From assembly GCA_959604355.1 (NCBI GenBank), contig CAUHAO010000016.1, positions 1 through 40,535 on the forward strand: a stretch of DNA of 40,535 nt, given 5' to 3'. Below are positions 8,552 through 15,952 of the stretch, piece after piece. The stretch comes from an uncultured Eubacteriales bacterium. GTDB taxonomy: Bacteria; Bacillota; Clostridia; Oscillospirales; UBA644. How positions within the stretch are numbered: position 1 is the stretch's first letter; each line of letters starts with the position of its first letter. The translations under genes and the position numbers were made by a program. The notes beneath the pieces were generated by a model. The model was not told the DNA's origin and made no database searches. It saw nothing but the letters and a program-made list of their open reading frames with translations.

Positions 8552-9775
8552 TTACCAGGTTATCGTTTTTTTAGGCGTAGAGCCATCATACGTTACATAA
8601 TCAAGCGGATTAACGTTCTTGCCGTTTATAACTATCATAAAATGCAAATGATTGCCCGTTGCAAGGCCTGTCATACCGACATAGCCTATGAGCTGACCTT
8701 TTTTTACTTCATCGCCGACCTTTAATCCGGAAACAAAGGATGACATGTGGTAATACTTCGTCACGACAGAAGATCCGTGATCTATGCAGCATGTGTTACT
8801 GCCTGTGGAATCTTTCTTATAATAAATGATTTTTCCGTCATTTGCAGCATATATCTCCGTGCCTTTTGCCGCCGCAATATCTATACCGGAATGAACATCG
8901 TGATATTTCTTCCCGTTAACGGTATAATTTCTTTCAACGCCGAATTTGGACGTTATATTGTGCACACTCAGAGGAAGAGGCCATGTAAAATCACCGCCTG
9001 CGTATTTACGGTTCTTATCTATGAGGCTTTCGAGCTGTTTATCAAGCTCTTTCGAAGCTTTTTCAAACTCAATTTCCATTTCTTCAAGCGCCTCGGCATC
9101 CTCATTAAGGTCTTTGATTGCCTTATCGAGATCCTTTTTCTGAGCTTGAAGATCCGCTTTTGCAATTTCGCATTGTCCGAGGGCTTCTTCCTGTTCCTCT
9201 TTTTGAAGAGCTATATCCTTTCGCGCGGTATCTGCTTTCGCACGAAGTTCTTGAAGTGCTTCAAGGTTCTTTTTATCGTATTCCATTATATCGGATATAT
9301 AATCCATGCGCGCAATGAGCTCGGAGAGATTTGTGGAAGAGAGCAACGCTTCCATATAGGAAAGTTCACCGACTTCAAACGTCTCTCGTATTCTCGCCTT
9401 GTAGCGCTCATAATACTCATCATAATCTTTTTCAGCCTGTGCAAGTTCCACGGTTTTTTCCGCAAGACGGACATCAAGTTCGGCAATTACCCATTCCAGA
9501 GTCTCTATTTCCGTATTTGTCGCTTCAAGCTGGGACTCAATCAGTGTCTTTTTCTTGACCTTGCTGCTTTTTTCCGAAGAAAGAGCTTTAAGCTGAGCAG
9601 CTATATCCTTTTTCTGTGCATTGATCTTATCAAGCTGTTCCTTCGCCGCCTCGTACTCCTCTTTATCCTCTTCATTCTGCCAGTTTATCGCAGCTTTAGA
9701 AATATAGGCGCCGACAGATCCCGCGGAAAGCGTTATTACGAGCACTGCGGCAAGGATCCTGAAAAATCTTTTCAT
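8552..9775 (-). CDS. coiled-coil M23 murein hydrolase (EnvC/CwlO/PcsB-like partner of FtsEX)
   Basis: 407 residues. A signal peptide (about 1-28) is followed by a long charged coiled coil (about 34-255) interrupted near 135-165 by the LLSSTNLSELIARMDYIS segment seen in EnvC/PcsB-type proteins. The C-terminal LytM/M23 domain (about 262-400) shows the zinc ligands HSGID (His295, Asp299) and HLH (His376, His378), plus His343. M23 enzymes cut peptidoglycan stem peptides or cross-bridges. The gene lies 16 bases after ftsX. FtsEX is known to activate coiled-coil hydrolases of this shape during division or elongation, so this is very likely its dedicated partner. GGAGG lies 8 bases before ATG. Confidence 0.93.
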   Translation of the reverse strand: MKRFFRILAAVLVITLSAGSVGAYISKAAINWQNEEDKEEYEAAKEQLDKINAQKKDIAAQLKALSSEKSSKVKKKTLIESQLEATNTEIETLEWVIAELDVRLAEKTVELAQAEKDYDEYYERYKARIRETFEVGELSYMEALLSSTNLSELIARMDYISDIMEYDKKNLEALQELRAKADTARKDIALQKEEQEEALGQCEIAKADLQAQKKDLDKAIKDLNEDAEALEEMEIEFEKASKELDKQLESLIDKNRKYAGGDFTWPLPLSVHNITSKFGVERNYTVNGKKYHDVHSGIDIAAAKGTEIYAANDGKIIYYKKDSTGSNTCCIDHGSSVVTKYYHMSSFVSGLKVGDEVKKGQLIGYVGMTGLATGNHLHFMIVINGKNVNPLDYVTYDGSTPKKTITW

Positions 9776-9791
9776 TGCTATATCCTCCGTT

Positions 9792-10700
9792 TCAGACGTT
9801 GAGGTACTTCTTGACCGGGAATACAGAGCCTATCATACCTACTATTCCCCCGGCTATAATGAAGCATATCGTATATAAAGATGCAACAGACGAGAACGGT
9901 ACGGGAACAAAAAACCCGATCTCGGATATCGTGGGAGAGAAAATTTTCGAATAAACAACGTAAAGTATTATTACTGAAAGTATACCCGAAAACAAACCTA
10001 TGATTATACCTTCAAGGAAATACGGCAGTTGAATAAATGTATCCGTCGCGCCGACGTATTTCATTATATTGAGTTCGTGTTTTCTGGAATAAACGGAGAC
10101 TTTGACAGAGTTCGTTATGACCAAAACGGATATTATAACAAAAATCAGTATTACCCAGAAAGCCATGAAGCTTATTATCCGGCTTATATGCTCTATGGAC
10201 TGTATTATATCGCGGCGATCGCGTATACGGGAAATACCGTCTATCTTTTCTATAGAATACATGGTCTGGTCAAATTTACTCAGGTCTTTCATTTCGATGA
10301 CAAAGGATGCCCTGAATATATCGTTATCCAAATCGTCGGCAAGCCATACGTTTTCGCCGAGCGTGGATTTATACTCCTCCAAAGAGTCTGCCTTACTTCT
10401 GAAATAGATATTCTCGATGTTTGCTCCGACGCCGTTAGGATCACGGAGCTTTGCTTCGATCTCAGCGATTTTTTCGGAATTTGAATTGATATCGAGCTCT
10501 TCGTCAAGGAAAAGCACGATCTGACTTTCATCTCCGACCTCTTCGATGAAAAGGTTCACGTTCTGAGTTATAAGCAAGGAAATCCCAAGCGAAACAAGGC
10601 ATACACAAAGCACTGTCACGGAAGCGAGCGTCAGAAGCCAGTTTTTGAAAATACTTTTGACTGCGCTTTTGACGAGGAAAAAGAAACTGTCAAGACTCAT
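9792..10700 (-). CDS. ftsX: cell division protein FtsX
   Basis: 302 residues with the FtsX layout: first transmembrane helix at about 22-42, an extracellular domain (about 45-165) and three C-terminal helices (about 170-195, 220-245, 270-295). The cytoplasmic loop carries VKVSVYSRKHELNIMKYVGAT, a hallmark of the family. FtsX passes ATP-driven conformational signals from FtsE to the periplasmic or cell-wall hydrolase encoded next. Its ATG overlaps the ftsE stop by 4 bases. Confidence 0.95.
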   Translation of the reverse strand: MSLDSFFFLVKSAVKSIFKNWLLTLASVTVLCVCLVSLGISLLITQNVNLFIEEVGDESQIVLFLDEELDINSNSEKIAEIEAKLRDPNGVGANIENIYFRSKADSLEEYKSTLGENVWLADDLDNDIFRASFVIEMKDLSKFDQTMYSIEKIDGISRIRDRRDIIQSIEHISRIISFMAFWVILIFVIISVLVITNSVKVSVYSRKHELNIMKYVGATDTFIQLPYFLEGIIIGLFSGILSVIILYVVYSKIFSPTISEIGFFVPVPFSSVASLYTICFIIAGGIVGMIGSVFPVKKYLNV

Positions 10701-11464
10701 TCTTCATCCTCCTCTTCGAGTTCTGCAGCGTAGCGTTTTATGCGGCGACCCTCAATCGGAACTGTTCTCGTTAGATTTTCGGTCACAGGCTGTTTTGCAA
10801 CCACTGAGGTATCAGAAATAATACGTCCGTTCTCTATTCTTATTTCACGTTTATTAAAACGCTTTACAAGCGCTTGTTCATGTGTTACAACAAGAACACT
10901 TATGCCGAGAGTGTTGATCTTCAGAAGAAGTTTCATTATCTCCACAGACATGTTCGGGTCAACATTGCCCGTAGGCTCATCCGCGATTATAAGACGAGGG
11001 TTGTTGACTATCGCGCGGGCAAGAGCGACACGTTGCTGCTGCCCTCCCGAAAGCTGCTCCGGATACGATTTTAGTTTATCCGAAAGTCCTACTATTTCAA
11101 GAACGCTTTTAACGCGTTTTTTCACCTCGCGCCGGCTTTTGCCGACAACTCGCATCGCAAACGCAACATTATCAAAAACCGTCATGTTGTTTATCAGTCT
11201 GAAATCCTGAAAAACGACGCCTATTTTTCTTCTGTAATTGGGTATCTGGCGATGTGTGAGTTTTTTAAGGTTAACATCATCTATTATCACTTCGCCGTCC
11301 GTCGCGACATCTTCGCACGTAAGTAAATGTATCATTGTGCTTTTTCCCGCGCCGGAATGTCCGGTGATAAAAACGAATTCGCCGTCTTCGACTACCATGT
11401 TTATACCGTCGAGAGCTCTTGTTCCGTTTCTATAAACCTTGGTCACATTATTAAACGTAATCAA
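10697..11464 (-). CDS. ftsE: cell division ATP-binding protein FtsE
   Basis: 255 residues. ABC ATPase with Walker A GHSGAGKS (35-42), Q-loop VVFQDFRL, signature LSGGQQQR (138-145) and Walker B LIIADEP (158-164). It is about 25 residues longer than the usual FtsE of about 228; the excess is a charged tail rich in Arg and Glu. It forms a membrane complex with FtsX. The start codon is TTG at 11464, with GGAGG 7 bases upstream. The gene is only 33 bases downstream of the PucR-type regulator and is probably co-transcribed with it. Confidence 0.95.
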   Translation of the reverse strand: MITFNNVTKVYRNGTRALDGINMVVEDGEFVFITGHSGAGKSTMIHLLTCEDVATDGEVIIDDVNLKKLTHRQIPNYRRKIGVVFQDFRLINNMTVFDNVAFAMRVVGKSRREVKKRVKSVLEIVGLSDKLKSYPEQLSGGQQQRVALARAIVNNPRLIIADEPTGNVDPNMSVEIMKLLLKINTLGISVLVVTHEQALVKRFNKREIRIENGRIISDTSVVAKQPVTENLTRTVPIEGRRIKRYAAELEEEDEE

Positions 11465-11497
11465 TGCAAAACCTCCAGACCTGCAAAAGGAATCAAA

Positions 11498-12583
11498 TCA
11501 GAATTTAGCCGGATTGGATGCGAGATACTTTCTTACCATGAGCGCAACTTTGAAAACTATCGCATCTTCAAACTCTTTGAGGTCAAGCCCCGTAAGCCTT
11601 CTTATTTTTTCGAGTCTGTAAACAAGGGTATTTCTGTGTACGAACAGTTTCCGGGATGTCTCGGAAACATTGAGATTGTTCTCAAAAAATTTCTGTATAG
11701 TAAACAATGTTTCGTGGTCGAGGGAATCTATCGACCCTTTTTTGAAGACCTCATTCAGGAACGTGTTGCAGAGAGTAGTGGGTAAATAATAGATAAGTCT
11801 GCCGATGCCGAGATTATTGTAGCTGACTATATCCATTTCCACATCGAACACTTTGCCTACCTCTATAGCGATCTGCGCTTCCTTATAGGATCTGGAAAGA
11901 TCCTTGAAGGAATTGATAATGGTTCCTATGCCGATAACGGCTCTCGTATAGAACTCGCCGTTAAGAGTATCGACTATTGAGCGCGCAAGTTTTTCAAGAT
12001 CCTTTATCTCCGTCGTCGGACGTACCTCTTTGACAAGCACAATGTCATTCTCTCCGACATTTATGACAAAGTCTTTGGATTTATCCGGGAAAAGGCTTTG
12101 GATTATATCATAGGCAAAGATCTCGGTGCGGTCGAGCAATCGTATCAGAACGACAACCCTCGGAACTTCATTTGCAAAATGAAGTTCTTTGCTTTTAAGA
12201 TAGATATCCCCTGGAAGTATGTTTTCAAGCATTACGTTTTTGACAAAATTAACTTTATCATTTTTTTCGTCGTTAAACTCTTTGAGAGTATTCAGAGATA
12301 TTGCAAGAATACCCGAAACCGTTTCCGCAACGCTGTCGGTTCCTTTGACGAATACGGCGTTTTCAAATTTCACGCGGGATCCTATAGTCCTGTATGTATA
12401 CCCGTTAATGACGCTCACGTCCGACATCGTCATCGCTTCGAGTACGTTTCCGCCCAAAGCCTGTCCTATAAGGCTCAGGTCATTGCAGGCAATGATCACC
12501 GCCTGTTCGTCAATAACGCCTATGGTACGGTCAGTACAATCCTTCATTTGCTGTACAACACTCTGAAATAATCTGCTTGACAT
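11498..12583 (-). CDS. PucR/CdaR-family transcriptional regulator
   Basis: About 361 residues. The C-terminal 60 residues are the PucR-type helix-turn-helix: the block FENNLNVSETSRKLFVHRNT leads into LVYRLEKIRRLTGLDL. A GGDEF-like regulator domain precedes it, and the N-terminal 130 residues resemble the sugar-diacid-recognition type of sensor. No ligand can be assigned. I chose the ATG at 12583, which has AGGTG 6 bases upstream, over an in-frame GTG at 12592 that falls inside the ribosome site. It leads a set that continues with ftsEX and the M23 hydrolase. It may respond to a cell-wall or metabolic signal, but nothing in the sequence proves that it controls its neighbours. Confidence 0.87.
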   Translation of the reverse strand: MSSRLFQSVVQQMKDCTDRTIGVIDEQAVIIACNDLSLIGQALGGNVLEAMTMSDVSVINGYTYRTIGSRVKFENAVFVKGTDSVAETVSGILAISLNTLKEFNDEKNDKVNFVKNVMLENILPGDIYLKSKELHFANEVPRVVVLIRLLDRTEIFAYDIIQSLFPDKSKDFVINVGENDIVLVKEVRPTTEIKDLEKLARSIVDTLNGEFYTRAVIGIGTIINSFKDLSRSYKEAQIAIEVGKVFDVEMDIVSYNNLGIGRLIYYLPTTLCNTFLNEVFKKGSIDSLDHETLFTIQKFFENNLNVSETSRKLFVHRNTLVYRLEKIRRLTGLDLKEFEDAIVFKVALMVRKYLASNPAKF

Positions 12584-12634
12584 ATTTCGCACCTATCCTT
12601 CGGGATTTTTAAGTCTTTTTCCGAATGTAAAAAA

Positions 12635-12671
12635 GTACAATAGTTATGGCAATTAACCATATCTATTGTAC
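12635..12671. promoter_or_regulatory. 37-bp dyad: operator or weak terminator
   Basis: GTACAATAG-T-TATGG, loop CAATTAA, CCATA-T-CTATTGTAC: 9 bp plus 5 bp paired around a single T-T mismatch. On the minus strand six T follow directly, so it could end the ribF operon. The stem is AT-rich, and the exact symmetry upstream of a regulator gene also fits an operator. Confidence 0.6.
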
Positions 12672-12765
12672 AACTTTTTTGAGCAAATTGCAATAGGCAA
12701 AACAAAAAAATTAGTATTTTTGTCATACTTAATTGTCGATTTTGCATAAATTTTACTATTCTGCG

Positions 12766-13665
12766 TCATTTATTCTTATACTTTGACGTGACATAGGAAC
12801 AATCTTCGGAAATAGCCCGCGAAAGATCCGATATGTCATCAAATTTTTTCTCTGTCCTGACAAACTCTAAAAATTCGATACGGACATTTTTGTCGTACAC
12901 ATCCCCGTTCTCGCCCGGCAGATAAGTTTCCACTGTAAGTACGGGAGAAGAAGAGCTGTCTACCGTCGGACGAAATCCGACATTCGTGACACCAACAAAT
13001 TCATTTTGCTCAAAAACAACACGTGTGGCATAAACACCGTGTCTGAGCAGAAATGCAGGTTCCGAAAGCTCGATATTTGCAGTCGGATACCCGAGCGAGG
13101 TGCCAATATGTTTTCCGTGCACAACTTTGCCCGATATCGTAAAAGGTCTGCCGAGCATGCTGTTTGCGGTTGCGATATCCCCGCTTTTCAACGCCTCTCT
13201 TATTGCAGTTGAAGAGCATTTTTCGAGCTTAACGGAAGTGACGCTTATCCCGAGTTTTCTTCCTGCGGCACGAAGATCTTCCATATCATACGCGGCTCCG
13301 TTTCCGAACCTGAAATTCTCGCCGCACACGATACTCTTGCATATGAAATTATCATTAAGTTCTTTTACAAAGACATCCGGAGTTTCGGACGCAAAATCAG
13401 CGTTGAACTCCCTGAAAAAGACCTCATCGGCTCCGGCTGCCGTAAGGAGGTCTGCTTTTGTTTTGTCATCGGTGATGCAAAACGGAATATCGGAACGGCC
13501 GAAAAATTTGCGCGGATGAGGAGTAAAAGTCATTGCCACAACTTTCGCGCCGAGTTTTTCGGCTTCCTTTCGGGCTGTTTTTACAACCTTCTGATGTCCT
13601 ATATGTACACCGTCGAAATTACCTATTGCTATAACAGAACCGAAGACATCTAAATCTCGCGCCAT
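12766..13665 (-). CDS. ribF: bifunctional riboflavin kinase/FAD synthetase
   Basis: 299 residues. The N-terminal adenylyltransferase domain opens with GNFDGVHIGH (15-24) and includes CGENFRFG and the SSTAIREAL motif. The C-terminal riboflavin kinase domain (about 170-290) holds GTSLGYPTANIE, the Mg-ATP binding PTxN site. It converts riboflavin to FMN and FAD. It overlaps the end of truB by 16 bases, the conserved truB-ribF order of Firmicutes. GGAG lies close to the ATG. It is the last gene of the rimP operon and is followed by the dyad at 12635-12671. Confidence 0.96.
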   Translation of the reverse strand: MARDLDVFGSVIAIGNFDGVHIGHQKVVKTARKEAEKLGAKVVAMTFTPHPRKFFGRSDIPFCITDDKTKADLLTAAGADEVFFREFNADFASETPDVFVKELNDNFICKSIVCGENFRFGNGAAYDMEDLRAAGRKLGISVTSVKLEKCSSTAIREALKSGDIATANSMLGRPFTISGKVVHGKHIGTSLGYPTANIELSEPAFLLRHGVYATRVVFEQNEFVGVTNVGFRPTVDSSSSPVLTVETYLPGENGDVYDKNVRIEFLEFVRTEKKFDDISDLSRAISEDCSYVTSKYKNK

Positions 13666-14531
13666 ATACTCCGAACTCTCCTCTCAGCGTCAGATTCTCC
13701 GATTCCCGTGAAACTCCCGTCAGAATCGTAAACAAGATATCTCATATTCGGCAATATTTCTTCTGAAAATCTGGACGCGGTGAGAATACCGCCGTTAAGA
13801 TAATATTTTTCTCCGTCTCTCGGCAAAATGATTTTTTCAAACGCCGAAAAAGCATCCTCGCACGAAATACCGATATGTCCGATTTCCCCGTTCGAGGCAT
13901 ATTCGACAACTTCTTCCAGAGTATGCGCCTGCGAAAGCGAAAACCCGTTTGCCTTCGTACGACGAAGCGCCTTCATACACGCCGGGCAGCCGACTTTCAC
14001 ACCTATATCTTCGCATAAAGTTCTTATATATGTGCCCGTAGAACAATCAACGTTGAATGAAAAAGTATTCGGTTCTTCTTCCGTGATATCCGTTATCCCG
14101 TAAATATTTACTTCGCGCCCATCCCGCTCTATATCAACGCCTTCACGCGCAAGTTTATAAAGGGGTACGCCATTCTTTTTTATCGCCGAATACATTGGGG
14201 GGATTTGTATAATTTTTCCGACAAAACTCTCCGCCGCAGCCCCGAATTGATCAAACGATACCTGTTTTTCGCTTTTTTCAAGCACATTCCCCGTAATGTC
14301 CTGGGTATCGGTGGTCATTCCGAAGAATATCGTCGCACGGTATGATTTATCGGACGGCAGAATATCGGAAAGGCGTGTATAATTATCTGTAAGGACAGTC
14401 AAAAGACCGGTACACATCGGATCAAGTGTGCCGGTATGGCCGATCTTTATTTTTCCGGGAACTGCACGGCGTATTTTCGCGACAACGTCATGCGACGTGC
14501 ACCCCGCAGGTTTATCTACAAGAATTATCAT
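13650..14531 (-). CDS. truB: tRNA pseudouridine-55 synthase
   Basis: 293 residues. The conserved block GHTGTLDPMCTGLL holds the catalytic Asp37, and DKPAGCTSHDVVAKIRR opens the protein. A C-terminal segment of about 60 residues follows, as is usual for Firmicute TruB. It makes the universal T-loop pseudouridine in tRNA. I use the ATG at 14531; the open frame continues upstream but that part only overlaps the previous gene. It overlaps the phosphoesterase gene upstream by 20 bases and ribF downstream by 16. Confidence 0.96.
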   Translation of the reverse strand: MIILVDKPAGCTSHDVVAKIRRAVPGKIKIGHTGTLDPMCTGLLTVLTDNYTRLSDILPSDKSYRATIFFGMTTDTQDITGNVLEKSEKQVSFDQFGAAAESFVGKIIQIPPMYSAIKKNGVPLYKLAREGVDIERDGREVNIYGITDITEEEPNTFSFNVDCSTGTYIRTLCEDIGVKVGCPACMKALRRTKANGFSLSQAHTLEEVVEYASNGEIGHIGISCEDAFSAFEKIILPRDGEKYYLNGGILTASRFSEEILPNMRYLVYDSDGSFTGIGESDAERRVRSIWREI

Positions 14532-15498
14532 TATATTTTTTCCATTCAGGGATAAGAACTTCAAGGAGTCTGCGTTCTGCTTCTTCGGACGAAGATTCAA
14601 TAATACACCCGGCGGCTCTGACATGTCCTCCGCCACCGAACACGGCGGCAACTTTCGAGACATCAAAGTCCTCGTTTGAACGCAAGGATATCTTCACATA
14701 GCCCTTGTCGGTTTCTTTGAGTGTCGCGCTGACGGCTGTTCCCTCTACGCGGCGCGCAACGGTCGTAAGACTGTCTATGTCCTTCTCGTCAATTCCGCTT
14801 TCAAGGATCATTTTGCGCGTAACATTAAGAATCGTTATTTTCTTGTTTTCAAACTGTTTAATGCTGTTTATTGCAGAGGTCTCCAGTTTAAGTTGTTCAA
14901 GAGATGCGAAATCAAAAAGACGCGCGTTTATCATAGAAGCGTCAAAACCATGTTCCAGCAATTTGCCTGCGACAAAATGCGTTGACGGTTTGGCGTTCGA
15001 AAATTTGAAGCATCCTGTATCAAAAGATATCGCGGTATAAAGTTTTTCGGCGATGAAATCATCTATATCTATGCCAGCGGAAACAATAAGCTCGTAAAGC
15101 ACTTCTCCTGCCGAAGAAGCATCTCCGATAACGATGGATTGCTTGGCGTAAGCTGTGTTTGAATAATGATGGTCTATGCAGAAATCAATTTGTCCGTCTA
15201 TCTGTCCGAGAATTTTTTCTCCGATAAGTTCCGCGGTTGCGACATCAACACAAACGCGAAAATCGGGCGCAAAAGTCGCGTCAAGCACTTCCGCACCGTC
15301 AACAATGAACTGCAACCTGTGCGACACCGTATCGCTGCATATTATCTCTGAACGTTTTCCCATCAGATCATACACATGCTTCAGCGCCGCGGCAGATGCC
15401 AGCGTGTCCCCGTCGGGGCTTTTATGCGTTATTATGTGAACATTATTGCAGTCAATTATATGTCTGAAAAGTTCTTTTTGCTGAGCTGTTATAATCAT
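14512..15498 (-). CDS. nrnA: DHH/DHHA1 phosphoesterase, NrnA-like
   Basis: 328 residues. DHH domain metal ligands are visible as HKSPDGDT (His25, Asp29, Asp31), Asp85 in CVDVA and CIDHH (Asp109-His111). The C-terminal DHHA1 domain has GGGGHVRAAG. NrnA-type proteins degrade nanoRNA and may hydrolyse pAp or cyclic dinucleotide products. Its place between rbfA and truB matches the Bacillales/Clostridia order. The ATG at 15498 has AGGA 8 bases upstream; the frame is open further upstream into rbfA but without family sequence. Confidence 0.93.
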   Translation of the reverse strand: MIITAQQKELFRHIIDCNNVHIITHKSPDGDTLASAAALKHVYDLMGKRSEIICSDTVSHRLQFIVDGAEVLDATFAPDFRVCVDVATAELIGEKILGQIDGQIDFCIDHHYSNTAYAKQSIVIGDASSAGEVLYELIVSAGIDIDDFIAEKLYTAISFDTGCFKFSNAKPSTHFVAGKLLEHGFDASMINARLFDFASLEQLKLETSAINSIKQFENKKITILNVTRKMILESGIDEKDIDSLTTVARRVEGTAVSATLKETDKGYVKISLRSNEDFDVSKVAAVFGGGGHVRAAGCIIESSSEEAERRLLEVLIPEWKKYNDNSCR

Positions 15499-15502
15499 TT
15501 TT

Positions 15503-15886
15503 TCAATCCTGCTCTCCGTTTTCGGAAGCGTCTTTACCGCTGTCGGCATCGGCAATCTGTTTGAGAATACGGTCGATCCTTGCGCCGTTTTCTGCAGAAT
15601 GGTCAAGGATGAATACGATTTGCGGGGTCGCTCTGAGTCGTAGCCGCTCACCGAGTTGCTTCCGGATATATCCGGCGGAAGCTTTTAACCCGGCCTTGAC
15701 CTCTTTTTCATCGTAATCCTGGAAAAAACTTATATATATCCTCGCCTCTTCAAGATCACCCGTTACGTCGGCTGAAACTACCGTTGGCATGGGGGGAATC
15801 CGCGGATCTTTTACCGATCTGAGTATTTCCGCAATTTCCCTGCGAACCTCTTCGTTTATTCTGTCACGTTTATATCTGTTAGGCAT
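15503..15886 (-). CDS. rbfA: ribosome-binding factor A
   Basis: 127 residues, the standard length, with the single KH-like fold. Family marks are RINEEVRREIAEILRSVKDP near the start and SAGYIRKQLGERLRLR in the middle. It assists late maturation of the 30S subunit and processing of 16S rRNA. GAGGT precedes the ATG. It lies between infB and the NrnA-like gene. Confidence 0.96.
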   Translation of the reverse strand: MPNRYKRDRINEEVRREIAEILRSVKDPRIPPMPTVVSADVTGDLEEARIYISFFQDYDEKEVKAGLKASAGYIRKQLGERLRLRATPQIVFILDHSAENGARIDRILKQIADADSGKDASENGEQD

Positions 15887-15910
15887 CCAAACTACCTCTT
15901 TTCATACAAT

Positions 15911-15945
15911 AAAGCCTCCCTCGGAGGTGTTCCGTGGAAGGCTTT
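15911..15945 (-). other. hairpin between infB and rbfA
   Basis: AAAGCCT at 15911-15917 and AGGCTTT at 15939-15945 pair, and the intervening sequence can form a smaller CCTC/GAGG stem. There is only a short T-run on the minus strand. It may be an RNA processing or partial attenuation site within the operon. Confidence 0.4.
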
Positions 15946-15952
15946 GGGGTTA

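Noticed and set aside
8747..9802. 351-codon open frame on the + strand
   Set aside because: Lies antisense to the M23 hydrolase gene; its Phe/Ile/Arg-rich product is the mirror of the Glu/Lys-rich coiled coil and shows no family sequence.
12544..12747. 67-codon frame on the - strand between ribF and the regulator
   Set aside because: It covers the dyad and the regulator's own ribosome site, has no good ribosome site, and its product resembles no family I know.
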